A stretch of 64,000 bases of DNA from positions 2,609,616 to 2,673,615 of the forward strand of contig OX459099.1 of assembly GCA_949775045.1 (NCBI GenBank), in the 5' to 3' direction. The notes below the pieces were generated by a model. The model was not told where the DNA came from. It saw only the letters and a program-made list of their open reading frames with translations, and did no database searches. Positions within the stretch are counted from its first letter, which is position 1. Each line of letters opens with the position of its first letter. This document shows, in pieces, positions 22,513-64,000 of the stretch. Origin of the DNA: Metridium senile (Eukaryota > Cnidaria > Anthozoa > Actiniaria > Metridiidae). The position numbers and the translations under genes were made by a program.

Positions 22513-24882
22513 ACCCGGATGAGTAGGCTTTACCAATTTAGAATATCTCCAGGCTATTGTATGTATGTATGTATTAAAGATGTTTTAAGGAAAAACACTT
22601 AACATGTAAATCTTTTACAATGTGCAAAACAAATAAACTGAGCTGTGTGTTATTTTTTCCACATTTCTTCATGTATACTCGGAATACAAACCAAACACTT
22701 TTTCCCGCCTTTTGGAAACCTTTCAAATGCGCGCTATTCTCTCGACCAATCAGAAACAAGAATTCCCAATCATTCAATATGTTAATTTGCAGTGTGCACG
22801 TTTGCTCTGTTGAAAACAACATTTGCCTTGCTAGCTGTAAAACGACAATTTAACCTACAATTTTACAGCTTATAACATTTACAGAACTCAGGTAAGCTCA
22901 ACTGTTTGATATAATTTAAGTTGTAGTTTCTAAGTAGTTTAATTTGTGAACTTTAAGAAGTATTTGGAAAACATTATGAGCTTGCTTTCAACAATATGGT
23001 TGCATTTATTTCGTTTTCGTTCTCGATAAATATAATAAACAAAATACATGTTTGCAGACTGGTAACTGATATAAATTCTGTACAGGTTTTCTTCAACCAC
23101 TTCGTAAACTAATTTTTAGACTAAATAAACGTTTTCAATAGTAGCTCGTGTACTCAAATTGTTATTTCTCAAAAATATTAAAACAAGACAAATACGGCAT
23201 TTCCCAGTGAGCTGAGGACACTCGAGCCCTGAACAATTTAAGATTTTAGGTTATTATTCAGTTTCTGAGAATTTTACTGCTTCAATTAAACCTCTCTAAT
23301 CTATTCGCTCAAGCGTTGTGCTTTAAAACTGCGCAAAAAAATTGAAAGAAAAATGTATATATTTACTTGAAAAGCCTTGTATTTCAATTGGTATTTCGTA
23401 GGGTATTTCATCGTGTTTCCGTTGAGTTTTTATTTGGTATTTCATTAAGTTTTGATAGGGCTTTTATAGGGTATTTTATAGGGTTTTCATAGAGTATTTG
23501 CTCTTGACAGAGCAGTTTTTCAACCGAGGTATACTCGCATATATAAGACCCTATGCATAAAGAGAAAGGACTGGGAACGAGCACCATGAACAATAAAATA
23601 TTTCAATAATATTTTTCAATTACAAGAAAGAGCATGTCTAAATTAGTAATTTGGTAGAGTTATGGTGTCATGTATTAAATCACTGCAGAGTTATCAGCAT
23701 TTGAAATGTACCAAAAACATGACAACGAGGCTTGTCGGCCCAAAGTTCAAATTTTCAGTCAAATCCTTGTGAATTCAAACAGCTGTAGCTTTTTATCATT
23801 TTATGTTACTAAATTAAAACTTTGGAATGTTACTTATTTCGATGTGCTCTTTCTATTGAAAGCATTGTTGTATTCTTAAAATGATTAACTATGATATGTT
23901 CATTGCCACGCCTTTATGCATAGGGTGTATAGCTTCGTGCATATTACCTAACAAAGATCATTTTAAATTATCAGAGTAAACATTTGCAACAAAGGACCTC
24001 ACTATCTCATCTATCTGGGAATATAACTAAGATAGGGTTCATATTTTGAATATGGCATGAATTTCTTGCACTCAAGTGTCTTAAATAGGGTCAGGTTTTT
24101 AAAACTCTAGTTGGCACATCCCAATCAAAAAATAAGTCAAGTACCCCACCCCTGGGGTATAGTGTATTTTAAAGTGTTAATAAGGTTTCATAAGGATTGC
24201 ACAAATACATACTAGCACACAGTATCTAAATGTAAGATCACTTGTTTTCATGTGCGTGGAACTATCATTTGTGGACACTGAACGGAACTGTGAATAGAAC
24301 ATTGGTTATTTTCACTTGCTTGATTGTATTAACTATTGAAATTTTCAATTTGCATACTTTTAAACAATGCACAAAAACATCTTTGCAGTATTTCAATAGA
24401 CAGGCCAATGTTTTTGAAAAGTAAGACATTTTCTACATGTACAAATATCTTAGTTGAAATATTAAAAAAGTTATCAAAACATCAACAACTGACAACAACA
24501 ACAAACTTTTTCAGTAAACAAAAATTTGGATTTTTATTTACTTACAATAATTTTTCTACAAGTTTTTAAAATACCTAGATTCAGACTGCATTATTTTACA
24601 ATTGTTAAAAAATCTCTAAAACAAGATCATTTGATAAAGGTTATTAAATAATCGCTTGTTCCGCAAAACAAACGACAGAGAAATATTGAAGTTTATATAC
24701 AGCTGTTACAAAAAAATGGCAAAGGTATTGTTGCTTGTTGCATACAAAGCCCGAATTGAACTATGGATGATATGAATTCAGGCAGCGAAAGGTCACAACA
24801 ATATGGAATTTTTCCAAACTTTGTCTGCAGGGTTTTCCAGCATATGCTATTATGTGCTGATATTATTTACATATACACCTAT
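22513..24882. other. Intergenic, no gene recognised
   Basis: AT-rich. Only short frames with no family-like composition. A 14-bp inverted pair CCCTATGCATAAAG occurs at about 23550 and 23913. Nothing else supportable. Confidence 0.4.
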
Positions 24883-25143
24883 TTTAAAAATGGTTGTCGC
24901 AACTAAAGCCGCAGTCCACACTCTCAAGCCTGCAAAGGATGTTGATATTTTTTCTCTTGTTATCTATTTATTCATAGCATGTTTTGTGTTTGTGTTATAT
25001 GACCATATCAATTTGATGCAGTGGCAGACAATGAAACAACTGAAAAAAGTGAAATATATAACAAATTATGTTCATATTACCAACATCCTTTGCAAGCTTC
25101 AGAGTGTGGACTGTAGCTTTGGTTGCGACAATGATTTTTGAAA
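24883..25143. mobile_element. MITE family R, copy 1
   Basis: Terminal arms of about 65 bp: AAATGGTTGTCGCAACTAAA at the left with GTCCACACTCT and GCAAAGGATGTTG, mirrored at the right. A second member lies in an SDK intron at 47372-47661. Confidence 0.8.
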
Positions 25144-26066
25144 TAGTTGTAAAAATAACATTTTTCAAGCAACATGATATGCAGCATGTAACATACAACA
25201 AAACCTTTACCAACCTTTTTTAAACAGCTGTATTATACATTGGAACAAGTCTTAGAACAGCTGCATCTTTTAAACAAAAACTATTTACAATATTCTACAC
25301 TAGCTAGCTTATATGATATCTACAAAATATATCAAATACTTTTTATAATATTTTCATGAGGAACTAAGTACTGATTGATTATAAAGTGTTACTTAAAAAA
25401 TTAAAAATGTCAAAAGCTTGATTCTTACTTGAACTGATGTTTTCATAATTGTCGCTTTTAGATGTATAATTGTGTTTTGAACACCAAGAAACATAAACTT
25501 TAAAACCGATCGATTGAAAATCTAGCATTGTAGTAATTCATGTAAAACCATGAAACATAAAAAATACTTTTAAAACCGATCGTTTGAAAAAATAGCATGG
25601 TAGTAATTCATGTAGGTATAATTACTGCGTTACTCTAAGATCGTTTGTTTAGTGACAAATGTCATACTACATGAAGTATGTTCATGGCACTGTCAGAGGT
25701 CAGATAGATTGACCATTCCCATATCTCTTTGCGCACTCGTCTATACAGTACAAAAGCATTTCGTACAACTATTTAAATAAGCTATTCGATATAAAAAATA
25801 TTAGATGTAAGCTTTCTATACATAAATTTATAGAATGAATCACGTAAACCATGCAATACAACAGTGGTTTTGTCTACGTTGCCAATAGAATATTAGTCTT
25901 AGTATTATATTCTTCTAATTTTGTTCCAATATTATTAAGCATAATAATAGACTATTAAGTGTTAGAGTAGTTTTCATAAGCCACTCTTAAACTGTTGTAA
26001 GCAAGAGTGAAAGTGCCAATAAAAAAAACACATCAATCCGAAACCCTCTTCTAAAATCTTGCACAG
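25144..26066. other. Region downstream of SDK; one direct duplication
   Basis: A segment of about 70 bp is duplicated in direct orientation at 25487-25545 and 25551-25612 (AAAACCGATCG...AGTAATTCATGTA). Otherwise nothing recognised. Confidence 0.45.
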
Positions 26067-26072
26067 TTTATT
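26067..26072 (-). promoter_or_regulatory. Probable polyadenylation signal AATAAA of SDK
   Basis: AATAAA on the minus strand about 30 nt after the stop codon at 26102. If used, the 3' UTR would be very short. A longer transcript cannot be excluded. Confidence 0.4.
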
Positions 26073-26101
26073 CGTATTGACTCAATTTCTTTAAAACTGC
26101 C

Positions 26102-56461
<30,360 letters not shown>

Positions 56462-57394
56462 TTTGTGTTTCCCGTATATTAACTTTGACAATGTACGCAA
56501 AGATTACATTATTTAGTTGAAGAAACGATTGTTCCTGTAGTAGATTTTCTTCTTCTTCTTCCTCTCCTTCTTGTCATAAGATACAAAGATCCATGTGAAA
56601 CCTCCAATATTCTGCTATTTAAAAACCGATCCAAACGATAATGATATTTTCATAAGAGATTTCGCAGAGCACTCAGTTCGCCAAATGTTTATAAGATTCC
56701 AAATCTAAACAAATTTCAAAGCAACTCCTACCATCCAAATTGCTGAACGATTTCAATTTTGCAAGGTTCAACCAACAAAAATGCTTAATTAGATCTAAAA
56801 GATCGCCTTTTGTAAACTTGTATTTGTATTTTGAAGTGTGTAAGAGAACAAACTTCGTAAACTTTGACTCACGAACGAATTAGCACGAACCCGAGCCATT
56901 GAAGCGTGAAAGACCACGTGATCACATCCCAACATTTCATTGGTTAGCTTTTGTTGACCTTAAAATCAGTCATCTGGGGAGAACCTTTAATTTGCATAAA
57001 ATCAAAAACTGACAAAAGGCTCTCAGTATTTACCGTTAAAATTCCTTGGTTCGTACGGTGATGGAATGCATTCAATAAAACACTTTGAAAATGAACCCAG
57101 AGTTAATTTACTATTTTGGGGGGTGATGTTGGCGAACAACATGAAAAGTTAGTGAGATTCAGCCATTCCTGTGCCAAAAACGTGCCATTACACGCAAGAA
57201 TTGTGTTTTTTTTCTTTTTGAAACTTTTGAAAAGTTTTTGCAGATATTTCACAGTATCGTCTTTTTCTATTCTTTAGTTCAAGGGGTATAAACCAAAACT
57301 TTAAAATCGAATCCGCAAAAATGAGTTACGAAATCAGCAAAACGCTTATTATATGCACAGGGAGCCCGGCTTTTGGTTACTTTTACGTAAGATA
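56462..57394. promoter_or_regulatory. SDK upstream region
   Basis: A GAA/CTT-rich tract lies at 56545-56572. CACGTG (56915-56920) and an inverted CCAAT (56939-56943) lie about 450-480 bp above the ATG. There is no clear TATA box near the start. Promoter assignment is positional only. Confidence 0.35.
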
Positions 57395-57755
57395 AAAAAT
57401 CGCGTAGCTTTTTTTGGGATTCCTGTGGTGCCTAGGAGATTAGCGCTACATATCGTGACCCTTGTTGAATCCTATGAAATCCGACCTCTATAAGTGGGAC
57501 AGTCGTTGGCATCTAATCAGATCCGGTGGTAACGAATTTAGTAACGCACTCTCTTAAAACACACTAGTGTACTCTATCATTGTCTATGCGAGTGCGTTAC
57601 TACCGATCTGATATAAACAAGCCAACGACTCTCCCATTACTGAGGTCGGATTTCATAGATTACGTAAACTGTTTACAAAGGTCATGATATGTAGTGATAT
57701 GTAGCGCTAATCTTCTAGGCACTACAGGAATCCCAAAAAAGCTACGCGATTTTTC
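57395..57755. mobile_element. Fold-back MITE with AAAAATCGCGTAGC ends
   Basis: Arms of about 150 bp: AAAAATCGCGTAGCTTTTTT, GGGATTCCTGTGGTGCCTAG, GAAATCCGACCTC, GTCGTTGGC, all mirrored on the right side. Confidence 0.92.
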
Positions 57756-58320
57756 TTAAACTCTGTTTGACCTCCATCTAAAACGGTAACGTCGAATGGA
57801 GTTGTGTATGGCAAGAGGACCAAGAGCAAAACTGCAACTAATAAAAGTAAAGAGTGAGTAAAGACTTTTTTCCAATTTTTGGAAATGACTGCTGGTATAG
57901 GATCTAAAAGCAAAAGGCCATGTGGGATCCACTGGTACTTTTAATTAAACTTTGAAGTGTAGTTTGAAATGAAGTGGTATCAAATTACATAAACTAGAAC
58001 AAAAGGTAGCGAAAAACCTTAATTATTGTAACCAAAAATATTTTTTGTATTGCTCATGCATATATATTTTAAAATTATGTAGATATTCAATCTTGGTTCT
58101 TTGCTCTCACTAGAATGTCAGTAAGGTACAACTGAGGTGGTGCTTTTAGAACCTGTGTTCACATGTCAACTTCTAGTGCATGGCTCCTTCATTTTTTTTG
58201 GACTAGTAATAACTAGTAATTAGTTAATTTGCAAGTCTGAGGCTTTTAATCCGCAGTTTTCTCCCTATCTAGGAGTATTTTTCATTCAGTGTTTTAATTG
58301 TACATGTGACTTGTACTTTA
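57756..58320. other. No gene recognised
   Basis: AT-rich, no supportable feature. Confidence 0.4.
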
Positions 58321-58712
58321 CAGTATGGGCACTCGAACCGTGAACACTGAGGTTTTTTTGTTCCTTTTTTTATGACTCACATCCCATGAGTGAATAGATT
58401 AGAAATAAGATTTATTATGAACACTTAGTGTATTTGAACTCACTGCTTCATTTTTTAGAGGTTTTGAAGCAGTATAAGGTTAAAAAAATAATAACATGAA
58501 AAAAGTGAGGATACTCGAACCGTGACACTGAGTTTTTTTGTTAATTTTTTGATCCACATTCCATGAGTGAATAGATTAGAAATAAGATTTATTATGAACA
58601 CTTAGTGTATTTGAACTCACTGTTTCATTTTTAGAGGTTTTGAAGCAGTAGAAGGTTCAGATAATAATAACATGAAAAAAGTGAAGTGTTCATGGTTCGA
58701 GTATCCTCACTG
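58321..58712. mobile_element. TA-flanked MITE with internal tandem duplication of about 170 bp
   Basis: CAGTATGGGCACTCGAACC at the left and GGTTCGAGTATCCTCACTG at the right, TA on both sides. The interior holds two near-identical direct copies starting CACTGAG(G)TTTTTTTG and ending ACATGAAAAAAGTGA. Confidence 0.9.
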
Positions 58713-58760
58713 TAATCATTAGTAAAATTTTAAATGGACCAGTTTTATGTTATCTAGCAC

Positions 58761-58968
58761 CGCAGTACTATTTGACAAAATTAGGCGCCTTTCAGCACAG
58801 GAATACGGCCGCAATTCGGAGTAAACTCAAAACAGTTTTCTATGGTTTAGCTAGCGATAATATTTTTTCGTGCTTTTCTTTGAAATTTGTGAATATTTGA
58901 CAACAAATCGAGGCTTAGCCTGTGCAAATGCGCCTTTTGTCAAATAGTACAGCGGTAATAGATCTACA
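58761..58968. mobile_element. MITE with TACCGCTGTACTATTTGAC ends
   Basis: CACCGCAGTACTATTTGACA at the left, TGTCAAATAGTACAGCGGTA at the right, with GCGCCTTT and GCACAGG pairs inside. Confidence 0.85.
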
Positions 58969-59445
58969 TCTACAGCTTTATTAGTTGATAAAAATTCAGA
59001 TAAGATATCACATCAACTTTACTTAATATGTGTATATAATAAAATAAATAATTAATAATTGAAAAGTTACAATGAGTAATAAAATACTGATAAGAAAAAG
59101 AAGAAATAATAGTTCGAGTTAACAAATTGCTTAATTTTCAGGACAACAAAGCGCGTCAAATTAAAGATGGCGATCTAATTCCGTTTTGAATTCCTTTAAT
59201 GACTTTGAATTTACTAGTTCTGAGGGTAAATGGTCCCACTCTGATATTGATCTTGGAAAAAAAGAAAACTTGAAGATATCCTTAGAAACTTTAGGTATTC
59301 TATATTTTAGAGAGTGGCTATTTCTAGTACTCATCTCACTATTTGGAATTTAATGTTGTTCTGTATTTAGTGTTGTTCTGTATTTACATCAACAAGATTG
59401 TGACTCAGTTTGTACATTAGTGACAGTGTATTTCTCTTTCTTCTA

Positions 59446-59707
59446 CAATCATTGACAAAAGTGTTGGCACGAATGTGATAAAGTAATTTTAGCACTGCTG
59501 AAATTCTACTTCTCCCCCACCCCCTTCGCAATGTTGAGGAGGGAGTCATTGTTTGGTGTTTGTGTGGTTGACCTGTCCATGCGCTATCATTTCACACCAA
59601 CATTGATGTGGGGGGAAGAGGGGGAAATTTTTTATACTTAAAATAAATGAAGTAGTCACTATGAGATAAAATACTAAAATCGTGCCAACTACTTTTGACA
59701 ATGATTG
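59446..59707. mobile_element. TA-flanked MITE inside the LINE
   Basis: CAATCATTGACAAAAGTGTT at the left is mirrored by CTTTTGACAATGATTG at the right, TA on both sides. The interior has CCCCCACCCCC and GGGGGGAAGAGGGGG. Confidence 0.85.
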
Positions 59708-60381
59708 TAGATTCAAGAGTGTCCCATCCTAGCTCTGAAGTCATATCTTTAACACTACTAAAAACGCAAAAACGGGCAGCTTTTCTTTGGACTTTCTCTA
59801 GGGCTGATATATCTTTCTTGTGGATCCTTAGAGGCGCTTGCGTATTCTAATTTAGGCCGTACGATGGTTTTCTTGGGCAGTTCCAAAGATTTCTTCTTAT
59901 TAGACCTAATGACTTACTTGCATTACTTGATATTGATGAGATATGGGATGTCCACGTACTTCAACTTACTGTTAACAGTAATACCCAAGTACAATATGTA
60001 ATCTACTTGAGCAAGTTGGGAACCACAAAAAGTGCACTGTCTTTGTGGAGGCTTTTGCTTTGTTGATATGCAGATGATGTTGCACTTAGAGGGATTGAAT
60101 TCCATCTGCCAGCGATGTTGCCATTGTTTAAGTTTGTTGATCATGAGATCATCTTGTAGCTTGTCGCAGTGGAATCATCTACAACAATACCATACAAGAG
60201 GGTGTCATCCGCGAAGAGTTTAACGCTGGAGGTTACTAGACCGTCGGGAAGATCGTTTATGTATGTCAGAAACAACAATGGGCCTAACACTGTTTCTTGG
60301 GGCACTCCAGAGGTAACTGAGGAGGGTGAAGATGATGCACCTTCGCAGATGACTGTTTGCATGCGTTTAGTGAGGAAAGCA

Positions 60382-60590
60382 GGGGCGGGCGGAGGGGCGG
60401 GGGGGGGGGGGGGGGGGAGACTGTGTGGTTTGCTGAACTGGGTGACTTTTCACCCCTTTTTTGCAGTAAAGTCCCGTTTCAGCATAGAAATCGGGCACAT
60501 TAGATTTTTGCGCTCTTCCAGGTGTCTGCCGTTATCCGCCAAAAGGATATCAAAGCTCACCCCCCTTGTCAAATTTCAGGATCCGCCCCT
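60382..60590. repeat. Insertion with G-run and GGATCCGCCCCTGCC end, inside the LINE
   Basis: Separates RT blocks LLSW and GVPQ, normally adjacent. It has a G-rich left end (about 18 consecutive G near 60400-60417) and a GGATCCGCCCCTG right end that recalls the repeat at 1933-2110 and 12400-12580. Confidence 0.6.
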
Positions 60591-60918
60591 GCCAAAGCCG
60601 GATTCCATCCAAGACAGTAGACTTCCACGGATGCCGTAGTGCTCTAGTTTCTTTAATAGACGCCTGTGTGGAACCTTGTCGAAGGCTTTCGAGAAATCTA
60701 GCACAGCAGTATGGATTGATTTGTTTTGTAGAAAGGAACATACAATATCGTGGATAGTGACGATAAGTTGAAGCTCGGTGGATCGTTTTGATCTGAAGCC
60801 ATGTTGACAATCCGTAAGAACGTTATTTGACGTCAAGCGCGGAAAACACAACACTTCGGGACTTATTAGAAGGGTCTATAGTAGTCTAGTACAATAAAAT
60901 GTATATAACAAAGGGGAT

Positions 60919-61868
60919 GAATGGTTCGTACAGGGGACGAATAGTCCGTATTGGGACGAATGGTCCGTACAGGGGACGAATGGTCCGTACAGGAGACGAA
61001 TGGTCCGTACAGGGGACGAATGGTCCGTACAGGGGACGAATGGTCCGTACAGGGGACGAATGGTTCGTACAGGGTACGAATGGTCCGTACAGGAGACGAA
61101 TGGTCCGTACAGGGACGAATGGTCCGTACAGGGGACGAATGGTCTGTACAGGGGACGAATAGTCCGTACAGGGGACGAATGGTCCGTACAGGGGACGAAT
61201 GTTCCGTACAGGAGACGAATGGTCCGTACAGGGGACGAATGGTCCGTACAGGGGACGAATGGTCCGTACAGGGGACGAATGGTTCGTACGTGGGACGAAT
61301 GGTCCGCATTGGGACAAATGGTCTGTACAGGGTACGAATGGTCCGTACAGGGTACGAATGGTCCGTACAGGGGACGAATGGTCTGTACAGGGGACGAATG
61401 GTCTGTACAGGGGACGAATAGTCCGTACAGGGGACGAATGGTCCGTACAGGGGACGAATGGTCCGTACAGGAGACGAATGGTCCGTACAGGGGACGAATG
61501 GTCCGTACAGGGGACGAATGGTCCGTACAGGGGACGAATGGTTCGTACAGGGTACGAATGGTCCGTACAGGAGACGAATGGTCCGTACAGGGACGAATGG
61601 TCCGTACAGGGGACGAATAGTCCGTACAGGGGACGAATGGTCCGTACAGGGGACGAATGGTCCGTACAGGAGACGAATGGTCCGTACAGGGGACGAATGG
61701 TCCGTACAGGGGACGTAGTCCGTACAGGGGACGAATGGTCCGTACAGGGGACGAATGGTTCGTACAGGAGACGAATGGTCCGTACAGGGGACGAATGGTC
61801 CGTATTGGGACGACTGGTCCGTACAGGGGACGAATGGTCCGTACAGGGAACGAATGGACCGTACGGCG
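60919..61868. repeat. 20-bp minisatellite (about 47 units) with 480-bp higher-order period
   Basis: Unit GACGAATGGTCCGTACAGGG. Variants (GGTTCGTACAGGGTACGA, GAGACGA, GTACAGGGACGA) recur in the same order 480 bp apart (for example 61063 and 61543). Coding frames through it are repeat artefacts. Confidence 0.95.
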
Positions 61869-61869
61869 C

Positions 61870-62177
61870 CCCACCCAAAAGCGAAGGGAGAAGGGCCCTG
61901 GGAACGAGGTTGATTGTTAAAATGTCTTTAACAGCTTATTTCCATTTGACAGTGTTCTACGCGGGACTCGAAGTGCGCATAGAGTATTGTACATTGGGCA
62001 TGCGGCGCTAGCCTCAGTTGGTCGGCGATTGGTTGATAACACTCTGGACTACTTATAAAACAGGTAGCCCAAGAACTTTAGGAAACTGCATGGAAATGTA
62101 TTGTCGATATTTTCCGTGATCCTGTGAAAAACATTTTCCTGTAGATTTTTTTGTTAGTAATTCGAAATCTTTTTTAT
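61870..62177. other. Stretch between minisatellite and LTR, nothing certain
   Basis: Begins with AGGGCCCTGGGAACGAGGTT, possibly a repeat fragment. No gene seen. Confidence 0.4.
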
Positions 62178-62601
62178 TGTTGTGTTCTCGAAGCGACGTG
62201 GCGAATCGAATCGATAACACTAGTGTCAACCAAGAAAGATCAACGACTCCAATGACTCCAACGAGTATGATTTTATTGATGAACGCGGTGAAAACTACAA
62301 TTAACAAACGATTACGAGTTGGCGAGGAGTATATAACAAAGGCAAATATAAATCGAGATGACAGTAATACAAGGACAACTATAAAACTATAAGACTTACA
62401 TCTAGTGGTCTGACTATACTCCAAACTACTCCATTGCACGAGTTGAAAAGGACGCTTAAGTATAGGATTACAACGGAAATGCCGTGATTACTAAGTAAGC
62501 TTAGTAATGGTGTCGAGTGACTAACGCATAGTAACTTATAATAAACAACGCTAAGCTAAGCTAATTACAAAGTAAATAGTCATATAATCGTGAACTTAAC
62601 A
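62178..62601 (-). mobile_element. 3' LTR of BEL/Pao retrotransposon
   Basis: On the minus strand a purine-rich tract GGGCGAGGAG (polypurine tract) is followed by TGTTAAGTTCACG at 62601. The LTR contains AATAAA (about 62272) and ends ...GAACACAACA at about 62178. TG...CA ends and about 424 bp fit. The other LTR is outside the window, so the boundary is inferred. Confidence 0.65.
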
Positions 62602-62747
62602 CTCCTCGCCCAAGGATACGACTCCTTGCTACTAGCCCTAAAAATTATAATACAGAATCGTATAAAGATCGATACTAAAAAAAAATGTTAACAGTAACTA
62701 AAGTTCCATAGAGTGTTCTATCTGCACTGAAAGTTCAGTCGACTCTT

Positions 62748-64000
62748 CTATTCCTTATCGGCTGACATGAGGAACACGAGTTGGGAGATGGGTCGAAGAA
62801 GTGTCTTGCGATCTGCCTTGCGGACTTCGGCTTTACGTACTTTGCCGTCGGCACTTTGGATAGCTTTCGTGACTTTACCAAGGGGCCAGAGGTATCGGCG
62901 AGTTTCTTCGTCTTTAATGAGTACTAGGTCTCCTTCTACTAAGTTGGGCCTGGAGTCTTGCCATTTTGGACGTCTCTGCAGGTTCTGCAAGTACTCGCGA
63001 CGCCATCTGGTCCAGAACTGGTCCGCCAGGTACTGCGTCCTTCTCCATCGCCTTCGTGCGTACAGATCTTCTGGGACGAAGTCTCCTGGTGGTGGGTTGA
63101 GGGGTCTTTCCTTTGCTGTCAGCAGCATCGATGGTGACAATGGTTGGGCTTCCTCTGTGTCGGATGGTACCGTAGTTAGTGGACGTGAATTTACTATGGC
63201 AGCTACTTCGGCCATGAGTGTTGCTAGAAGCTCGTGGGTTAGTTGGGGACTTCCGATCTGTGTCAGCATGCTGTCGAGGACGCTGCGTATGGTACGGATT
63301 TGGCGTTCCCATACTCCACCGAAGTGGGAGGCATGGGGTGGATTGAAAACCCACTCGCATCCGTGCTCCGACGAATAGCGTTGGATCTTCTGATGGTCTG
63401 CTTCTGTAAGTGACTGTTCCAACTCTGACTTTCCTCCGACGAAGTTGGTGCCTCTGTCGCACCTTATCTTTGAGACTGGTCCCCGTATGGCAGAAAATCT
63501 GCGAAGTGCACAGATGAATGAGCTAGCGTCCATGCTTTCCAAGAGCTCTATGTGGATGGCTCGAGAGCTAAGGCATGTAAACACCAGTCCCCAGCGTTTA
63601 GAGTTTGCTGCACCGCCACGGAGTCTGCGCGTAGATATCAGCCACGGACCGAAAACATCAATCCCGACGCAAGTGAAGGGTGGGCTTGGTTCTGTGCGGT
63701 CTTCTGGTAGGTCAGCCATGTGCTGCGTTAGCATGGTTCCTCTTGATCTCCTGCAGACGATGCATTCTTTGAGGATCTTGGTGACTGCGCTGTGTCCAGA
63801 GATGACCCAGTACCCCGCTTGTCTGACAGCTCCGTGTGTGATCTGTCTGCCTTGATGGTGGACTTCTTGATGGTAGTGGCGTATCAGAAGCGCAGAAAGA
63901 TGGTGGTCTTTCGGCAGGATTGCTGGATGTTTTTCGGCAAAGTCCAACGACGAGCGCCTCAGTCTCCCTCCGACGCGAAGGATGCCATCCTCGTCGATGA
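62748..64000 (-). CDS. BEL/Pao Pol polyprotein, integrase and C-terminal part (runs off window)
   Basis: Open from the window edge at 64000 to TAG at 62748 (417 codons visible including stop). Seen in order: a segment like DEDGILRVGGRL; zinc-binding HHCC integrase N-domain (HYHQEVHHQG...CIVCRR); integrase core with D (GIDVFGPW), D (RCDRGTNFVGG) and E (GGVWERQIRT), the D,D-35-E layout; then the C-terminal domain typical of Pao integrases (WRREYLQNLQRR, LVEGDLVLIKDE, WPLGKVTK). Intact over this span, so the copy could be young. The protease and RT parts lie to the right of the window. Confidence 0.93.
   Translation of the reverse strand, partial: IDEDGILRVGGRLRRSSLDFAEKHPAILPKDHHLSALLIRHYHQEVHHQGRQITHGAVRQAGYWVISGHSAVTKILKECIVCRRSRGTMLTQHMADLPEDRTEPSPPFTCVGIDVFGPWLISTRRLRGGAANSKRWGLVFTCLSSRAIHIELLESMDASSFICALRRFSAIRGPVSKIRCDRGTNFVGGKSELEQSLTEADHQKIQRYSSEHGCEWVFNPPHASHFGGVWERQIRTIRSVLDSMLTQIGSPQLTHELLATLMAEVAAIVNSRPLTTVPSDTEEAQPLSPSMLLTAKERPLNPPPGDFVPEDLYARRRWRRTQYLADQFWTRWRREYLQNLQRRPKWQDSRPNLVEGDLVLIKDEETRRYLWPLGKVTKAIQSADGKVRKAEVRKADRKTLLRPISQLVFLMSADKE

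Larger units (their letters stand above)
59150..60854 (-). pseudogene. Broken LINE (RT and C-terminal region) with nested insertions
   Basis: The minus strand encodes RT blocks from 60854 downward: CQHGFRSKRSTELQL, LDFSKAFDKVPH, YGIRGSLLSW; after an insertion, [20 protein letters not shown] and [10 protein letters not shown]; then a C-terminal region ending FFPRSISEWDHLPSELV near 59220. Frames are disrupted by the repeat at about 60382-60590 (with G-run), the MITE at 59446-59707 and frameshifts. CR1/Jockey-type; 5' end absent. Confidence 0.85.

Noticed and set aside
60866..62011. Several overlapping frames of 150-330 residues on both strands
   Set aside because: The 20-bp minisatellite lacks stops in many frames; coding on both strands at once is not credible.
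62767..63855. Plus-strand frames of 203 and 136 residues
   Set aside because: They are antisense to the intact BEL/Pao integrase frame and have no family-like motifs.

Overview
The window is a piece of an animal nuclear genome. It is AT-rich, full of short GT-AG introns, microsatellites, fold-back MITEs, LINE fragments and one BEL/Pao LTR element. Secreted astacin/MAM/trypsin proteases, a complete Sidekick adhesion receptor, and TE content of this kind fit a cnidarian best, probably an anthozoan. The taxon is an inference and nothing in the window proves it.

Left third (1-19,900): two paralogous secreted protease genes face each other tail to tail. The minus-strand copy (9,437-19,827, 20 exons, 850 codons) is complete. 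It encodes signal peptide, propeptide, astacin zinc metalloprotease, two MAM domains and a trypsin-type serine protease, so one polypeptide carries two different catalytic domains. The plus-strand copy (20-4,858) is cut by the left edge of the window and shows the last 12 homologous exons (MAM-MAM-trypsin). Exon sizes match exon for exon. The last exon plus the proximal 3' UTR reads base-identical in both copies while the intron just upstream differs, which suggests gene conversion across the inverted repeat. Between the two 3' ends lie a palindromic element, small fold-backs and a dead LINE. The minus copy also holds a long CTTATG hexanucleotide array in an astacin intron and several insertions that the plus copy lacks.

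Middle (19,900-26,066): gene-poor, with a tRNA-Asp-like pseudogene or SINE head, tandem GGGATT-type repeat elements and a MITE.

Centre and right (26,066-56,461): one 30-kb minus-strand gene, reconstructed here as 32 exons whose reading phase stays consistent from ATG to stop (7,203 nt, 2,400 residues). It encodes signal peptide, 6 Ig domains, 13 fibronectin type III domains, one transmembrane helix and a 428-residue tail ending in SFV. This is the Sidekick (SDK) architecture, including the PDZ-binding C terminus. Its introns are packed with MITEs of at least eight families (several with clear target-site duplications and nesting), a 205-unit uninterrupted ATC array, an 86-bp tandem array carrying Pol III B-box sequences, and a 78-bp array that repeats the splice donor of the Ig4 exon.

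Right edge (56,462-64,000): the SDK upstream region, then repeats only: three MITEs, a broken LINE with insertions, a 20-bp minisatellite with 480-bp higher-order periodicity, and the 3' half of a BEL/Pao retrotransposon with its 3' LTR, running off the window.
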